Shown: positions 35,904 through 48,776 of the stretch, in pieces
Layout of the letters: each line of letters begins with the position of its first letter
Numbering within the stretch: the first letter of the stretch is position 1
Assembly (NCBI GenBank): GCA_022695795.1
Contig: MU404065.1
Location: 372,001 to 436,000 of the forward strand
Direction of reading: 5' to 3'
From: Biscogniauxia marginata
Taxonomy: Eukaryota > Ascomycota > Sordariomycetes > Xylariales > Xylariaceae
Length of the DNA: 64,000 nt
The notes under the pieces: generated by a model
What the model saw: the letters and a program-made list of their open reading frames with translations, nothing else
What the model was told of the DNA's origin: nothing
Database searches by the model: none
Program-made: the position numbers and the translations under genes

Positions 35904-38900
35904 TTATCCCATATCCAAGGGTCCTAAACCCCTTGATTGAACAGCCTTCTGTACTTCCTGCTTGATATCTTCCATGACACCTCGCCATGCCTCTTTGCCC
36001 CGGGATTCATATTCATCTGCGTCAATAATGTAGTCCAACCACTTGACTAGTTTCGCGGCCTTGTCCATGTCCTTTTCATCTATAACAACTTTGACTAGAT
36101 ACTTCTCGAGCATCTCTACATCACTCCTGTAAGGGCCATCGTCCTGGGTTTCTCTGTGCCATACGTTCAGCATGTCTCTGATTTCCGACAACGTTGTTAG
36201 GCCTCCACTTGTGAAGTCTATCTTGGCTGGCCGGGGAGCAAAATGTAGTTTGGTTTGACCGCCCGGGAGGACTTCCTCGGTATCTACGTCTTGGTTCCGC
36301 TTGTGGTTGATTTTCAAGTCTAGTCCAGAGCGCTGGGCTTTCCGTCGCCTGTGGTCAGCGATGACTTCCTTGCGTACTTCCTCTGGCAGCTCGGCAAGGA
36401 ATTCTTGATCCAGTTCTTCTATTCCATCAGTCTCATCTACCTGCTTAAAAGAGAGGAAATTAGTCTGAACGACTTTTGCAGTCGCATCTGCTTGTCGTTC
36501 TCGAGCCCGAGCAAATATCCCGGGGACACGACGCTTTATTGGGGTCGTCTTCTTTGACGGCTGGATCGGTCGATCTCTCCGTGGTGATTGAGGACGTATA
36601 GATTGTCTGCTTCGAGGCCTATAGGAGTTTAGAACTTCTGCCTTCATGTCCTCTGGAAGAGCATTGAAAACCTCCGGGTCAAATTCGGGAGGGATATCAT
36701 CATTTGTCACTGGGCTTTGTGGTCTTGACTTCGTGACCAGGAATTCTTCTCGAGCTACTGAACTCGCTTTACCCTGGGCCATGAGTCTACTTCGAATATC
36801 CTGAGGAAGTTCTGCGAGCACTGTGGGATCAGGATTGCTGGGCATGATAAACTGCGTCCCTGAAATATTGAGCGGGGTATTGGCCTTCGCGTCTTTATCG
36901 CCTGCTCGAGAAATCGCCAGTGCCGGATGCATAGCAGTTGGCTTGGGCTTTCGTGGAGTTAAGGGGCCATCCGTAATTGGGTCTTGGGCATCACCTCGTC
37001 CGTGTGTCGAGCTCGGAGCTTCTTCTAAGCCGCCAGTGTCTTGGATAGGATCTTGTATGGGCTTTTTTGCAGACCCTGGAGCTCTAAAAGCCCCGAAACT
37101 CAGTCTCTTCTGGCTCCCGTCTGGGCCTGACACCGAGGTTTTGATGGGCTCGAGTTTTGTCAACTGGACCCCTAGACCCCGAAGGTCGCCAGGACTAAAC
37201 TTATAAGAGCGCAGCATCGAAACTGCTTCTTTCCCTAACACCTGGTAATCGTGTGTAGCAACACCGAACATCAGGCTCTTGTTGAAGGTATCACATTTTC
37301 CGTGACCTAGGTGCTTCGGAGGATCGAGTGGTGCATCCATTGACCGTCTCATAATCTTCATGGTGAGCTGTTTGCCTTTTACTTGTTCATTGCGAAGGCG
37401 CCTTTCTAGCTCCTTGCACAAATTGTAAACGAACTCCTCGGCCTCCTCTTGGCTAATGAACCTGATACCCCAATTGACCTCAGCCGAAACCGACTTTCGA
37501 ATAGGCTGCTCGCCAACTTCTGTTCGATCAATACCACGGGAATATTCCCAGAGTTTTTCACCCGTTTTAGGACCGAGCGTGTTGATTAGGCGCTCCTTGG
37601 ATGTTTGTCGAACATCATTTACGTACTTGATCCCAATCTCCTCCAGCTTGCCAGCAATGCTATAGGCAACGCCAGGCAGATCGTCAACTTTTAACTCTCC
37701 GAGAAAGCTTTGTGCTTCTTCTGGCTTAATTTGATATTGTCCTGCCGGCTTAGCTTTCCGAAGGGCAACTTTTGCTAGGAGGATATTACCACCAATCCCT
37801 ACAGATACGGCGCATCCAGTTTTTTGCTTGATTTGATCTCGCAAGGCTAGCGCGATCTGCTCAGCCTTTTCCTGCTCTCGCCATATATTCCCTTCATCGA
37901 TACCAGAGCCGTCTGATCCAACAGCAGAGAGGATCACCGAAGTGGCGTCTACTAGAGCTTCATCGATACTGACGCTCTGTACTACCCCACCAACTTCTAG
38001 GATGCATTCATAGAATGATCGGCTCGCATCTTCATACGCAGGAAAGTCATATGGAAGGACTTTGAGGTCGGGACATAATTCCGTTGCTCGTTTCATCCAC
38101 ATGCCATTCTTGACTCCATGCTTTCTCGCTGGATAGTTACAGCTGGCGATTTCCGATCCGGTACCTGTACCATGTGCAACAACCGCAGGCCTGTCGATGA
38201 ATTCGGGTGCGTTTTTGAGGGATACTGCACAGAAGAAGCTGTCAAAGTCAACATGCATGATATAACGCCGCGAACCAGGTTTTCTTTTGACAGGTTTCCC
38301 TTGGGGGCCTTTATCAGCTGCTAGCTTCTGCATCCTCGATTTCAATTCAGCTTTCCAAGTAGACAAGTGATGAAGACGGCTTTCGGAGTAGTACTGCTGT
38401 ATAAAGTCAGGGTTGGCGGTTGAGGATTTCCTCATTCGCGGGTCTTGAAGTAACAATGCATTGTGTTCCTCAGAAGTCATCACTTTTCGCTGTCCAGGAG
38501 GTACTTCTCGTTCTGTCTCGTCATTCACGATTTTCCTGTCCTCGGGTACCACTGCCTCATTGTCAAAATCCAGTAATATATCCGAGCCTGCAAATCTATC
38601 GTTTGATATTTTCGGCGGCGTATTCGACTCGGATGGCAGTTGCGTAATTAACATAGATTCGTCTTGCTCACTTTCATGCGTAGCCGCATTCGACATGGCC
38701 GGTCCCGGACAGCTAGGCGAGTCGTCACTGGCGTATCTATCATCATTCACTCCAGCGAAACCTTTTAGCTGGCTATTATAGAAGCTGTTATCCGTCTGTT
38801 CTCGATACCCATATTTGGCGAGGGGTGACTGCTGTATGCTGGACTGGGTATAGACGCCAGTTCTATCTAATTTGAGTGTTTTCTGTCGTGGAGTCTCCTC

Positions 38901-39404
38901 AATAACTCGATAATCTGACCATGGTAGCAGCCTGCCAGCTTCAATTGAATCCGTAACCCAAGCAGGCTTGACTATGCGGTACTTGCTGAAGTCTACCATC
39001 TTTTTGGGTGGCAAACTGGACGCAATGATATGAGTTGCCATGGTCTTGGAATCTAGATATTGGAGGAAACCAGCTCCATGTTGAACCAAATCACGATGCA
39101 GGCTACAACATGTCAGCCAGACTAGCCTCGAGCAGTTTCACAACGAATCTACGTACATATGAAGCGGTGGCTGCGTATATCCAGTGACGTGTGCCACAAC
39201 CCCCTTAAATATCTGTGGCTTATCTCCCGAAGAGGACCGTAATTCCGAGTCGAGGTTTTGGAGCTTGATCTTCTTGCGACGCATGTAGTCTGAAAAGCCG
39301 CCGAAAGCACTCGGTTCATATTCCTCACCTGCCTCATCTGAGAAAGTGTGGTTCTCTATGCGCTTCCGCACAGCATTGGAATTCTTCTCCAAAAGGTCCC
39401 CCAT
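35904..39404 (-). CDS. REV1: DNA repair protein REV1 (Y-family deoxycytidyl transferase)
   Basis: Exons 39404-39157 and 39102-35904 (minus) give 1148 residues; the 54-nt intron (GTACGT, TTGTAG) interrupts the BRCT domain and rejoins it as TQPPLHILHRDLVQHGAG. A BRCT domain spans about 60-145. The polymerase core begins near 365 with MHVDFDSFFCAVSL, whose first Asp is catalytic, and includes SVSIDEALVD near 460 with the second metal-binding Asp-Glu pair, then the helix-hairpin-helix and little-finger regions. Three LP-type ubiquitin-binding motifs follow, near 841 (LAELPQDIRSRLM), 891 (FNALPEDMKAEVL) and 977 (FLAELPEEVRKEVI). A C-terminal helical domain (WLDYIIDADEYESRGKEAW) would contact other translesion polymerases. 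The role is mutagenic translesion synthesis in the nucleus. Confidence 0.93.
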
Positions 39405-39980
39405 ATTTGTCAAACCTTTCCGGATCGATTCACTTAAATCGGGTTCCTGTTGCGACCTTCCTATGTAAGTTCATCTTGTGGGTGATAAAAACGCGATCAT
39501 CATCGTGGCGAACATAGAATAAGACTGCACAAGCCGCCTTTGATATACTAATCTGCGTCGAAATGGCTGTCCATGGGACGAAATTGGTCTAATGGCTAGA
39601 AGCTCGGGGCTCAAATGCACGAGACCAGAGATGTCAAAGGTTGGTGGTACTTGGGCAGATATGTGCAATGATGCTAATTCGCGAGTGCGACGCGGTTACA
39701 TACACGTCATCCCGTGACTTGGCTGCAAGGACTTAACTGATTTTACCCCACCTATTTAAACTACTTTAGCTGGGTACGAAGTACGGATTACACAAGCCAC
39801 ATAGGTAATCTTGCACTGCCACATCGTGTAGCGTAATATGAGCTTACTAGCCACAATAAACATTCCATGGGCTATTTCCAAGGTAGGTAGGTTCAGCCTT
39901 GCAGATTCATGAGAAATAACCATCAACGCAATACATTTTGGGAGTGTGCCACATATGATCATTAGTAAATAATTTTCCAG
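39405..39980. promoter_or_regulatory. Divergent promoter between REV1 and the RED-like gene
   Basis: Two genes face outwards from this 576-base gap. The right end (TTTTCCAG directly before the RED ATG) looks like a splice acceptor, so a 5' UTR intron may be present. No specific operator is recognised. Confidence 0.45.
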
Positions 39981-41618
39981 ATGAATAACGAACAGTTCCG
40001 GCGCCTTGTGTCTGCGAATACCCCCAAGCCATCGGCAGATAGCAATGGCACGTCACCAACTCCTCCACGGGGGGCAGCGCTGGGCTCCCGGCAGAGGTCC
40101 AGCATACCCATGACACCGTGAGTAGTGTCGCTCCGCAATCAGCTTGCATAGCTAAAATCAGAGGTGTTTAGACGTTCGGTCACAGGTCTAAACAGCAAGT
40201 CCGAATTTGCGCGACAACTAGCCGAGCGAAACCAAACCAACAAGCAACAGAACAAGTTCCGATCATTTGCCCCCAAAGGCAGCAAACTCGCAGATGGCTA
40301 TACAGATCGCACACAAGCCAGGGTCTCAGATGATGATGACGAACGAGCCTCCAGGATAAAAGCACTCGAAGAATCACTGAAAAATGAGGAAATTGACCAG
40401 GACACATTCGACAAACTTAGAAGTCAGATTGCAGGTGGCGATTTGTCAAGCACCCACCTCGTGAAAGGCCTAGACTTCAAACTACTCGAGAGAATACGGA
40501 AAGGCGAAAATGTATACGATGATAGTAAAGGCGAAGAAGAAGGTTCTGAAGAAGAAGACAAGGCGGAAGAAGTGGACGTCGAGTTCGACCGACTGGAGGA
40601 AGAAAAGGTCGCAGCACTGACGAAGGAGAAAATGGCCAAGAACGGGCAACTAGCGACTACACCCTTGAACCCATCCAAGAAGCGAACCAGAGACCAGATC
40701 CTAGCCGAGATGAAAGCCGCTAGAGAAGCTGCTGCGAAAGCCAAGCAGGAGTCCGCTTTAGGATCAAAGTTCAAGAAGATCGGTCCCAAAACACCCGGCA
40801 CAAGAATAGAGAGGGATAGCAAGGGTCGTGAAGTCATGATAATAGTGGACGAAGATGGCAATGAGAAGCGCAAGGTGCGCAAGGTCCAGCCAACATCCAA
40901 GGAGCTAGCGGCGAAAGCAACCGATTTGATGATGCCTGACCCCAAGGCCAAGCCTCTAGGAATGGAGGTTCCGGAAATCTATAGGTCGAAAATGGAGGAG
41001 CCAGAAGATGAGGAAGTCAATATTTTCGATGACGTTGGCGATGACTATGACCCACTCGCAGGGCTAGAAGAGGACTCGGATGAAGACGAATCGGCAGAAA
41101 AGACGAAACCGACCGACTCTAGCAAGGAAGATAGAGAAGCGATGCCGCCACCACCTCCACGGCCCGCAGTGCCTTCCGAGTCGCGGAACTACTTCAAAGA
41201 TTCCAAGACAGCCTTGGTGTCGTCCGAGACCCTCAAAGCGCCGTCCATGTCAGATCCAGCAATACAAGCAGCGTTCAAGAAGGCAGCAACCCTCAAGGCA
41301 TTATCCAATCTAACGGATGAGGATGATGATGAGGAGGCGCGAGCCAAGGCAGAACGCCGGAGGAAAATGCTCCAGAATGACGATCGCGATGCCGAGGATC
41401 TGGATATGGGCTTTGGTACGAGCAGGTTCGAGGACGAAGCAGACTTTGAGGAGAAAAGAGTCAAGTTATCAGAATGGGGCAAAGAAGGAGATGACGAGGG
41501 CCAGGGGGGTAAAGGTGGTAATTCAAAGCGTAAGAGAGGTCCCAAGAAGCGCAAGGGGGACGGCAACAATGCAGCAGATGTTTTACGCATCATGGAAAAG
41601 AGGCGGGCTGCTGAGTGA
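39981..41618 (+). CDS. RED/IK-family spliceosomal protein
   Basis: Exons 39981-40117 and 40172-41618 give 527 residues; the 54-nt intron (GTGAGT...TTTAG) joins as SIPMTPRSVTGLNSKSEFAR. The N-terminal RED-like region is clear: FRRLVSANTPKP, then SKSEFARQLAERN and FRSFAPKGSKLADGYTDRT. Highly charged helical segments follow, and VNIFDDVGDDYDPLAG near 295 is a typical RED family block. The C-terminus carries a Lys/Arg-rich nuclear signal (SKRKRGPKKRKGDGNN) before a final helix. In other eukaryotes RED pairs with SMU1 in the spliceosomal B complex. A possible 5' UTR intron ends directly at the ATG. The gene shares its upstream region with REV1. Confidence 0.88.
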
Positions 41619-42124
41619 CGTATGGAAGTTCAAGTTTTACTGTAATACCTAGTAATATAGGTCGTCGAATGACCCCTATTTTAGTGTGCTGCGACTATGC
41701 TAGGGGGCGATGCTCCGATTTGCTATTGATTTATTTGTTGGTAGCAAGCAGTTTAAACAAATTGAGCTGTAATGTGTAGTAATCTACCGTGTTATTCTCG
41801 CCCAATGATATAAAGTCACGATGGCTTTGTACGCACGGTATGGTTTGTGTTCCCTTCACATGATATTTGGACCTCATGTTAGGTACCTGAGGTATGTAAT
41901 ATTAGGTTTTTAATAACTGGAACTTACTGCACGGCTGAACATCCCAGCTGTCCCACAATACAAAACAACCCGGCTCCAGTCTGTTCTATTTAGTTCCCCC
42001 CTGATCATTATCATAATACTCTCTCAGTGTTGTTGTCAGGACCTAGAGAGCTCGTCGAGATATCTTTATCCAACGTTAGGCCGATTCAAGTGTCCGACCC
42101 CGACTCCGACACCGCCCCGGAGAT
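41619..42124. other. Intergenic region
   Basis: 3' flank of the RED-like gene and promoter of the nucleoside hydrolase, with one GTTAGGTACCTGAGG motif at about 41878-41892. No gene seen. Confidence 0.55.
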
Positions 42125-43740
42125 ATGCCTGAGCAAATCCCACTGTGGCTGGACTGTGATCCGGGCCATGATGTAAGTCCCAGTTGCTATCAACCCGTTT
42201 GTTCCTAATAAAAAAACCACTTGAATGTGGGATGGCGATTTCAGCCGCACTCTCTATAACATAATCCCGTCTCCTGCCGCGAATGACCGCGGGTTTGGGC
42301 CGGTATGCGCTGAGAGGGCACAGAGAAAGCTTACCGCAACACTGCTTACTACTCCTACGCAACCACACCAACTTGCCGACTCTAGATAGTGTCTACAGAG
42401 TCCGTCAGGAAATATAAAGTCACACTATCTAATATGGCAAGTTTCAAATCTAGGACGCCTTCGCCATCCTGCTCGCTGCGTACCACCCGGGCATTAAGCT
42501 GCTAGGTATAAGCACTGTGCACGGCAATGCCTCACTGGAGAAGACTACCAACAACGCGCTGTCGATACTCGCAGCCATCGGAAAACACCGGGAGGTGGCC
42601 GTGTACCCGGGCGCCTCCCAAGCGCTGCACCGTGCTCCTATCCACGCGACCGCTATCCATGGCGAGTCCGGGCTAGATGGGACGGAGCTGCTGCCGAAGC
42701 CGCAGAGCGCGGCCGACACGTCGACGCCGGCCGTCGACGCCATGGCCGCGGCACTCAGGGGCACGGAACCCGGGACAGCGTGGGTGGTCGCCACGGGCGC
42801 CGTCACCAACGTTGGCACCCTGTTCCTTGAGCACCCGGACCTGGCGGCGCACGTGCGGGGCGTGAGCATCATGGGCGGGTCCATCGGCGGGGGGTTCACG
42901 CCCGCCGTCATGGGCAAGGTCGACGACGTCGAGCGCATCGGGAACTACACACCCTGGGCCGAGTTCAACGTGCTCATCGACCCCGAGGCCGCGGCCTCCA
43001 TCTTCGACAACCCCGTTCTCGCCGCCAAGACGACGCTCGTCCCGCTCGACCTGACGCACCTCGTGCTCGCCACCGCCGAGGTCCAGGACATGCTGCTGCA
43101 CGGCGCGGATGACGGAGCTGCAGAGGAGGAGAAGAAGAAGGACCCGAAGAAGGGCAAGACTACGTTGCGAACTATGCTCGTCGAGCTGCTGAACTTCTTC
43201 GCTGAGACATACCGGTGAGTTTTTCTCCGCCCCTTACAGAGTCCCCCTCCTTTTTTGCCCCCTTCTAGGCCCAGCAGCAGAAAATAAAGAACAAGACAAA
43301 CGGGCAGAGAAAAGGAGGATAAACCAAAACCAAACAACCCGCAATTGTTAATCAAGCTCTTTCTCGACAGCGACGTATTCGGCATCACGGCGGGCCCGCC
43401 CCTGCACGACCCCCTCGCCGTGGCCGCCATCCTGACGGGCACCGAGCACGAGATCCCGTTCTACGACTACGACCCCTCGGCGGCGGGGGCGGGGACACCG
43501 CGGCGCGAGCGCTTCGAGGTCAGGGTCGTGACGGAGGGCACGCTCTCGGACGCGCTGGGCGGCGCGCAGACGGGCCGCACCGTCGTGAAGCCCCTGCCGC
43601 CCGGCAGCGAGGGCGTGCGCATCCCCCGCGGCCTCGACATCCCGGCGTTCTGGCGCGCCGTCGAGGAGTGCTGCCGGCGTGCCGACGAGGCCAACGCTGT
43701 TTCTGCTGCTGCTGCTGCGGCGGCAGCAGCGGCGGCTTAG
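42125..43740 (+). CDS. Inosine-uridine preferring nucleoside hydrolase
   Basis: Three exons, 42125-42172, 42454-43214 and 43371-43740, give 392 residues. The first intron (281 nt) interrupts the calcium-binding aspartate motif; joining restores DCDPGHDDAFAILLAA, the family signature. Other marks are GISTVHGNASLEKTTNNAL, the Asn of ATGAVTNVGTL, the block ISIMGG-like GVSIMGGSIGGG, WAEFNVLIDPEAA, and the third-exon DVFGITAGPPLHDPLAV containing the substrate-binding residues. The enzyme would cleave the N-glycosidic bond of ribonucleosides for salvage, in the cytosol. Unusual points are a Lys/Glu-rich insertion (EEEKKKDPKKGKT) in a surface loop and a C-terminal run of eleven alanines coded by GCN repeats. 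Third positions are very GC-rich. Confidence 0.92.
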
Positions 43741-44507
43741 GAGCCTGCCTCGGTACTTACTACGAGATCATGTTGGCAAGTTGGGGGGTTAGGGGGTTGG
43801 AATTTTGAAGATAGGAAGAGTATGAGGGAGAGAGAGAGAGAGAGACATGAAGACAAATGGATGTAAGGAAAGGAAAATAAATAAATAAATAAAGGGCAAT
43901 ATAAGTATGTGGGTTAGGTATTAGATGGAACCAGTCTGTTATAGTGAGGGAGTTTGCGAGCGCTCGGTTTAGACTATTACCGCGCCCTACTTTATCTATG
44001 CCGTGACTCTAGGCTAACTTGTCTAGTTGGGCTGATGAGGTTGATTTGCCCCTTTGTTGTAAATTCAATTTAGACACGGGTCTATCTCTTATGACGGCCA
44101 GAGGGTTATTATTAAGTAAATAAACCCGTGAGGGTATATTCTTGCGTAAAAGAGTTACCTAAAGGGGAATACTGTGTTGAAGTGGCACCATCTAAGCCTC
44201 TGACATTTCTATTCTGACAGGATTTAGATGGCAGGATATTTTGCATACACACCTTTTTATGTCTTTCCGTGCCCTTCTACTGCGCCAGCCTTTTCCTCCG
44301 TTTCCGCGAGGAGTTCCAGTCTGTCGTTTTATATGTAGACACCATGAATGCCAGCAGATATCTAGTGAGTGACCCAATTTCATTTACCCATCTAATAGGG
44401 GGGAATTACTATCCCTGCGGATCCCCATGTCTACAAATATTAACCAACCAACCCCCCAACTCTCTTCCTTTATGCCTTATTATACTATAGTACACATAAC
44501 AACCGTG
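43741..44507. other. Convergent intergenic region with simple repeats
   Basis: Contains a GA repeat (about 43827-43845), an AAAT repeat (about 43876-43893) and otherwise unremarkable 3' flanks. No gene seen. Confidence 0.6.
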
Positions 44508-47500
44508 TCAGTCGTCGTCACCCGTCAGATCGATGACCTCGGATATCTTCCGTTTCACGCCGGCGGTAGGTCTCGGCGTCGCGTTGGCCGGCAGCGACAC
44601 ATTGCCGCTATGCGCGGGTCTCGCGGGGGTTCTCGATAGCGTGCCGCGAAACCTCGAGGGCGCGGCAGCTCCGTGCGGTCCTGCGGGGGCGGGGCCGCGC
44701 CGGGCGGGCTGTTGAGACGCCGAGTTCGCATACTTTGTGACTCTAGCGTTTGGCGCAAAAGACAGTTCGAGGGCTCGCTGAAAAGCAGTAGGGGGCTGCG
44801 GGTTCGGTGGTGGTGGTTGCGGCCGGTGGGCTCCGGAGGCAAAGGGCTCGGCTGAGGAATTAGCTAAGCGATGGATTTCCGCGTCGACCTGCGCGAGCTG
44901 TTGCTCTATGTTGACTGGTGTGGGCTGCAGGAGCGGTGCACGGCTTTGTGTCAGTTGCGAGTGATGAGCCAGTCGTGTAGAGGGCTCGAGTATTTCCATG
45001 TTCATGATACTCTCATACTGGTTTGCTAGAAGTTGTCGCAATTTCTCCGGATTGAAGGCCACGAGGTTGCTTTCTGCCTTCAGCCGACGTACTATCCAGC
45101 CGTTTATAGCAAGCTGGGGCTTCGGACCCGTCTTAGTGACGACTAAAGTCTCTGGTCTGGTATTCCGGTCTGTCACATGCGTACAGTTAATTCTAAAGGC
45201 GTCGAGTTGTTCGTGTATATGTAGTCTTCGTGGTTTGCTCATGGGAAACCGAGCGACTTCCTGGACGGCACTGGCGAGAAACGCGTTGAGGGAAGCACAG
45301 TCCTGGCAGTCCGGCCAATAGCAAGTTACCGTCTTTCGTGAAAAGCTATGTCCCACCGGCTTATCTTTTACGCAGTTTTTCAGGTATGCAGTTAGGAAAC
45401 TCTGGTAGAACTGCTGCCAGCACGGTGCCGTGAGGGTAGCATTATATCTTTCGAGCACTCGGATTAGGTCAATGAGAAAGGGGATCCAGAGCGAGTTCAA
45501 AAGTTCTCCCCTAACGAGATCTATTTCGTGCTGTATCGTTGCTAAAAATAGATCCATATGCTTCATGAATCTAAATTGGAAAAGGGAAGAGATGAATCCG
45601 ACAAAAGAATCGTAGTTCACGAAGTGAGTGACTGCCGTAGCTACCCCAAAGGTAGGTATTGTTTCGGCAACCTTTGCTTGTTGGGCTGCTGGAGGCTCGC
45701 GGATAGCGAGTGAAGGGAGCTCAAGGGTTTGAAGTGTAAGCAGTGCTAGGTGCTCATAAATAGACTTCGCTTCCTCTTGAGGAACCTGACGGCGTCTGAT
45801 ACTCTCAAGTAACGCCCTGAGGAATTCTAGGATGAATCCTGTCGAGTCGCTACATCTCGCAACTATTGGTACCACACTAGACAGGTCAATATTATCTCCG
45901 TGTGGTATTAGTCGCACACACTTACGTCGTCTTCAAGTAATCAAAACCTTTGTGATACAACGAGAGATCGAAGAGGGCGAGACCATCTGCTTCATGTAAT
46001 CCTGCAAGGTTGGTATTTGTAAGAGCCTCGTCCACCGCGCGAGATATAATATCTTCTAGCTCATCAGGGCTCCCGGTATCCCCAATAAAAGCAGAAATTG
46101 CCTGATGTTGAAGACGAAGTTTCCGATGGAACGTGATTATAGAGAGAAAACTACAGACTTGTCAGCCAGAATTCCCAAAGTAAGACTTCATACGAGTGCC
46201 TACATCTTCTCCAGGGTTTTTAGAGAGATATTGGACGCATCATACTCCTTTCTTAGCCAAGTGATAAAACTCGTAGGAACCGGTTGCGAAGTACGATTTA
46301 CGAAGAGATAAAATAGTTTCGGTGTGTTAACAGAGACTTGCAGAGCTTTTTGTAACACATCCTCATCGAAGGCCCAAGTTCTCCAACTTGGCCCATGCTG
46401 TAAAGTCTGATGGAACTCATCTAGAGCTACATCATATCCAGGCCAATTGATACATCGGTCAACGAAATAATTAGCAGTGGTGTAGAAATCATTGTTGTTT
46501 GGCCTTAAGGCACCCTTGGAGAAGAATGAAACTGCCCCTTTCGGAGGGACCATCACAAGAGCCTTAAGAGGTTAACGAGTTAGTTCTCAATCGTACTTTG
46601 GAGCGAGTAAGACTTACTGATAACCGATACCAATGGGTTGCTTCGGGTCTCTTGGCAACTAGGTCAGTGCGACTCCAATCATCGTAGATAGGTGATCAAA
46701 TACCCAGTGACTCATGTCATAGTCCTCGTCGTCCAGTTCATCCCCGAATGGATCTTCTTGGAGGATATCGCCCTCTCCGACTACAGAAAAAAGAGTTAAT
46801 AATTGCTATATCTGGACTATTTTTAACCCGTGAAACATATATCGGGAGCAAACCCCCATAAAACAAGCCAGGATAGGCAGGTTCTACTCCAGAGACAGGC
46901 TATAAGAAGCAATAAAGAACTCCAAAATTAACTCACTACAAATTGAGGATGCGATTTTCCTGCCGCTCAGATCAAATACAAATTTGACGGAGCGTGTGGT
47001 TTGGAGCAAGTCGTCGATATCATGATGAGCATTACCGTTTGAATCATCCTCGTACTCATCCCGGCGATACTTATTATACCTATTGTACTTTTTGTACCTA
47101 TCATAGTCGGGTTCTGTGGTGCCATAGTCTACCCTCTCTAGAGTGGCGAGCACTAGGTCAAATCTGAGGTTAGAGCAAATCCTTTGAAGGCGATTGGCAC
47201 GAGCTCGATCGGTATACTTGAGCGCCTCCAGAGAAACATTTTCTTCGGAGTACTTGTGCTGTAATGCGTAGCATAGTGGGCTTGCACGTCTTTGGCCACC
47301 TCGGACCTCTTCCGCCCATGACCCTAAAATCCTCCGAAGCTCTCGCTCGCCCCCGATAAAGGTATCAAGGACGGATTCTGGTTTGTTCTTAGCTGGAAAC
47401 ATTGCTAAGTTGTAGGTCAAGACCCAGCGGTATCCCGACTTTACGGGTAGGACCTCATGGGGGATGTCAGAGTACCTAACAATCGGATCACGTGTCAACT

Positions 47501-48171
47501 TGATATATCCAGGCAAATGAACATTGTTATACGTACCAAGATAAGTAAGACATCTCGTGCTCAGAGGTCTTGAAGGTTTTCGTTTGATCGTGATATTTCA
47601 CGATAACGTCGCCCCCTTCGTGAGGTGAAGGGAGACTGATAACGAGAGTCCCGAACATCCCAGGGATCTTCTCAGTACTATGACATAGTTAGTTATGTGA
47701 CACGTTCAAACGTCGGAGATATGCTCACTCTACATGCGCCTTTTCCACGGCGCCTTTCTCGTAGAGGAGCATTTTGTACAGCTCCGCATGAATGGGCTCA
47801 ATAATGCCTAACCTTTCGCCCGCCCGAAGTAAGATCCTGTCTAAGTGGTACTGCCATATCCGATCCCTGATCTCGAATTGATCCGGGTCCAGTTCCCAGG
47901 TATTCTGCACCGCGGTATCAACTCCGGTCTCGCTTCCCTCACCGTCCGGCGCCAGGCGCGACTTCGCAATGATCTGCTTCGCCTGGGCTTCCGAAAGGGG
48001 GCTGCTTATCGGACCGACATCCTTGACGGCTATGTCGAAACCTATGGGCCTGAAGGGCTCGAAGACGGCGAAGCTGCCGTCGATGGAGATCCCGTCGAGC
48101 ACGGCACGCAGCTCCGATTCATCGAAAGGTTCGGCTGCCGGCCCGGTCTGGCCCCTGCGGGAGGACGCCAT
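44508..48171 (-). CDS. Large Fe(II)/2-oxoglutarate dioxygenase-domain protein with SUMO-interaction-like tail
   Basis: Eight exons on the minus strand: 48171-47729, 47677-47537, 47475-46937, 46780-46704, 46650-46618, 46562-46204, 46150-45926 and 45876-44508, giving 1061 residues in one frame. The oxygenase core shows His146-x-Asp148 in KAHVDTEKIPGMFGTL, distal His201 in WYSDIPHEVLPVKSGYR and Arg211 for 2-oxoglutarate, so the catalytic set is complete. A charged linker with a YNRYNKYRRDE repeat and an acidic patch follow. Residues about 400-900 are a large helical domain with cysteines (CYWPDCQDCASLNAFL). The Pro-rich C-terminus ends in KRKISEVIDLTGDDD, a nuclear-signal-like and SUMO-interaction-like motif. 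The substrate is unknown; hydroxylation of a nuclear protein is an inference. The 53-nt fourth intron skips a too-close AG and is the least certain junction. Confidence 0.8.
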
Positions 48172-48776
48172 TATGTCCTCTTGATAGGCATGCGACTAAG
48201 AATGGACTCGGCTGAACGAGCGATCCCAGCGGTTTTGGTCTCAGCACCCAAAGCTATACCATGTCTCACTCGAACCAAGGAGGTCAACGGTAAATATAAT
48301 GGCAGAACAACAAGCTAGTTTTATACTATTAACGGTCACTCGCACATTGCAAATAACATAGAAGCTTTCTAAATTCTAGTTTAACACCCGCTTGGGACAA
48401 CCGCGTCGCGTAGAAGTGGGACCGTATTTATTTGTTAACTACCGCTTAACATCACCCCATTAAAAATACAGTCGCAAAGCCTGAGCGCATTCAGGGGTAA
48501 GAGGCGCTAACAATTATACAAGTTCAACACCGCGTTAAACCTCAGCAACTAACTTAGATCATATCCCAAACTTGGTTATATTCAAAACGCCCCTGTCTCT
48601 ATCACAGAAGATCACTATCCCTTCGATATATATAGGTATATATTTGTTTATTAGATATAGGACATATATGTATACTGCCATTATAGAATGCACAACCGAG
48701 GCCGGCCTTCGTGCCGCATTCATTTCAAAATGCTGAAAAGAAATGCTAGCGAAGGTCGTACCGAGCGAACATGTCT
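48172..48776. other. Gap between the oxygenase gene and its degenerate paralogue
   Basis: Promoter of the oxygenase gene and the 3' flank of the pseudogene. AT-rich at 48600-48690 (TATATATAGGTATATATTTG). No gene seen. Confidence 0.55.

Noticed and set aside
39570..39650. tRNA-like TGGTCTAATGGCTAGAA on the plus strand
   Set aside because: No GTTCGA T-loop at the right distance and no acceptor-stem pairing.
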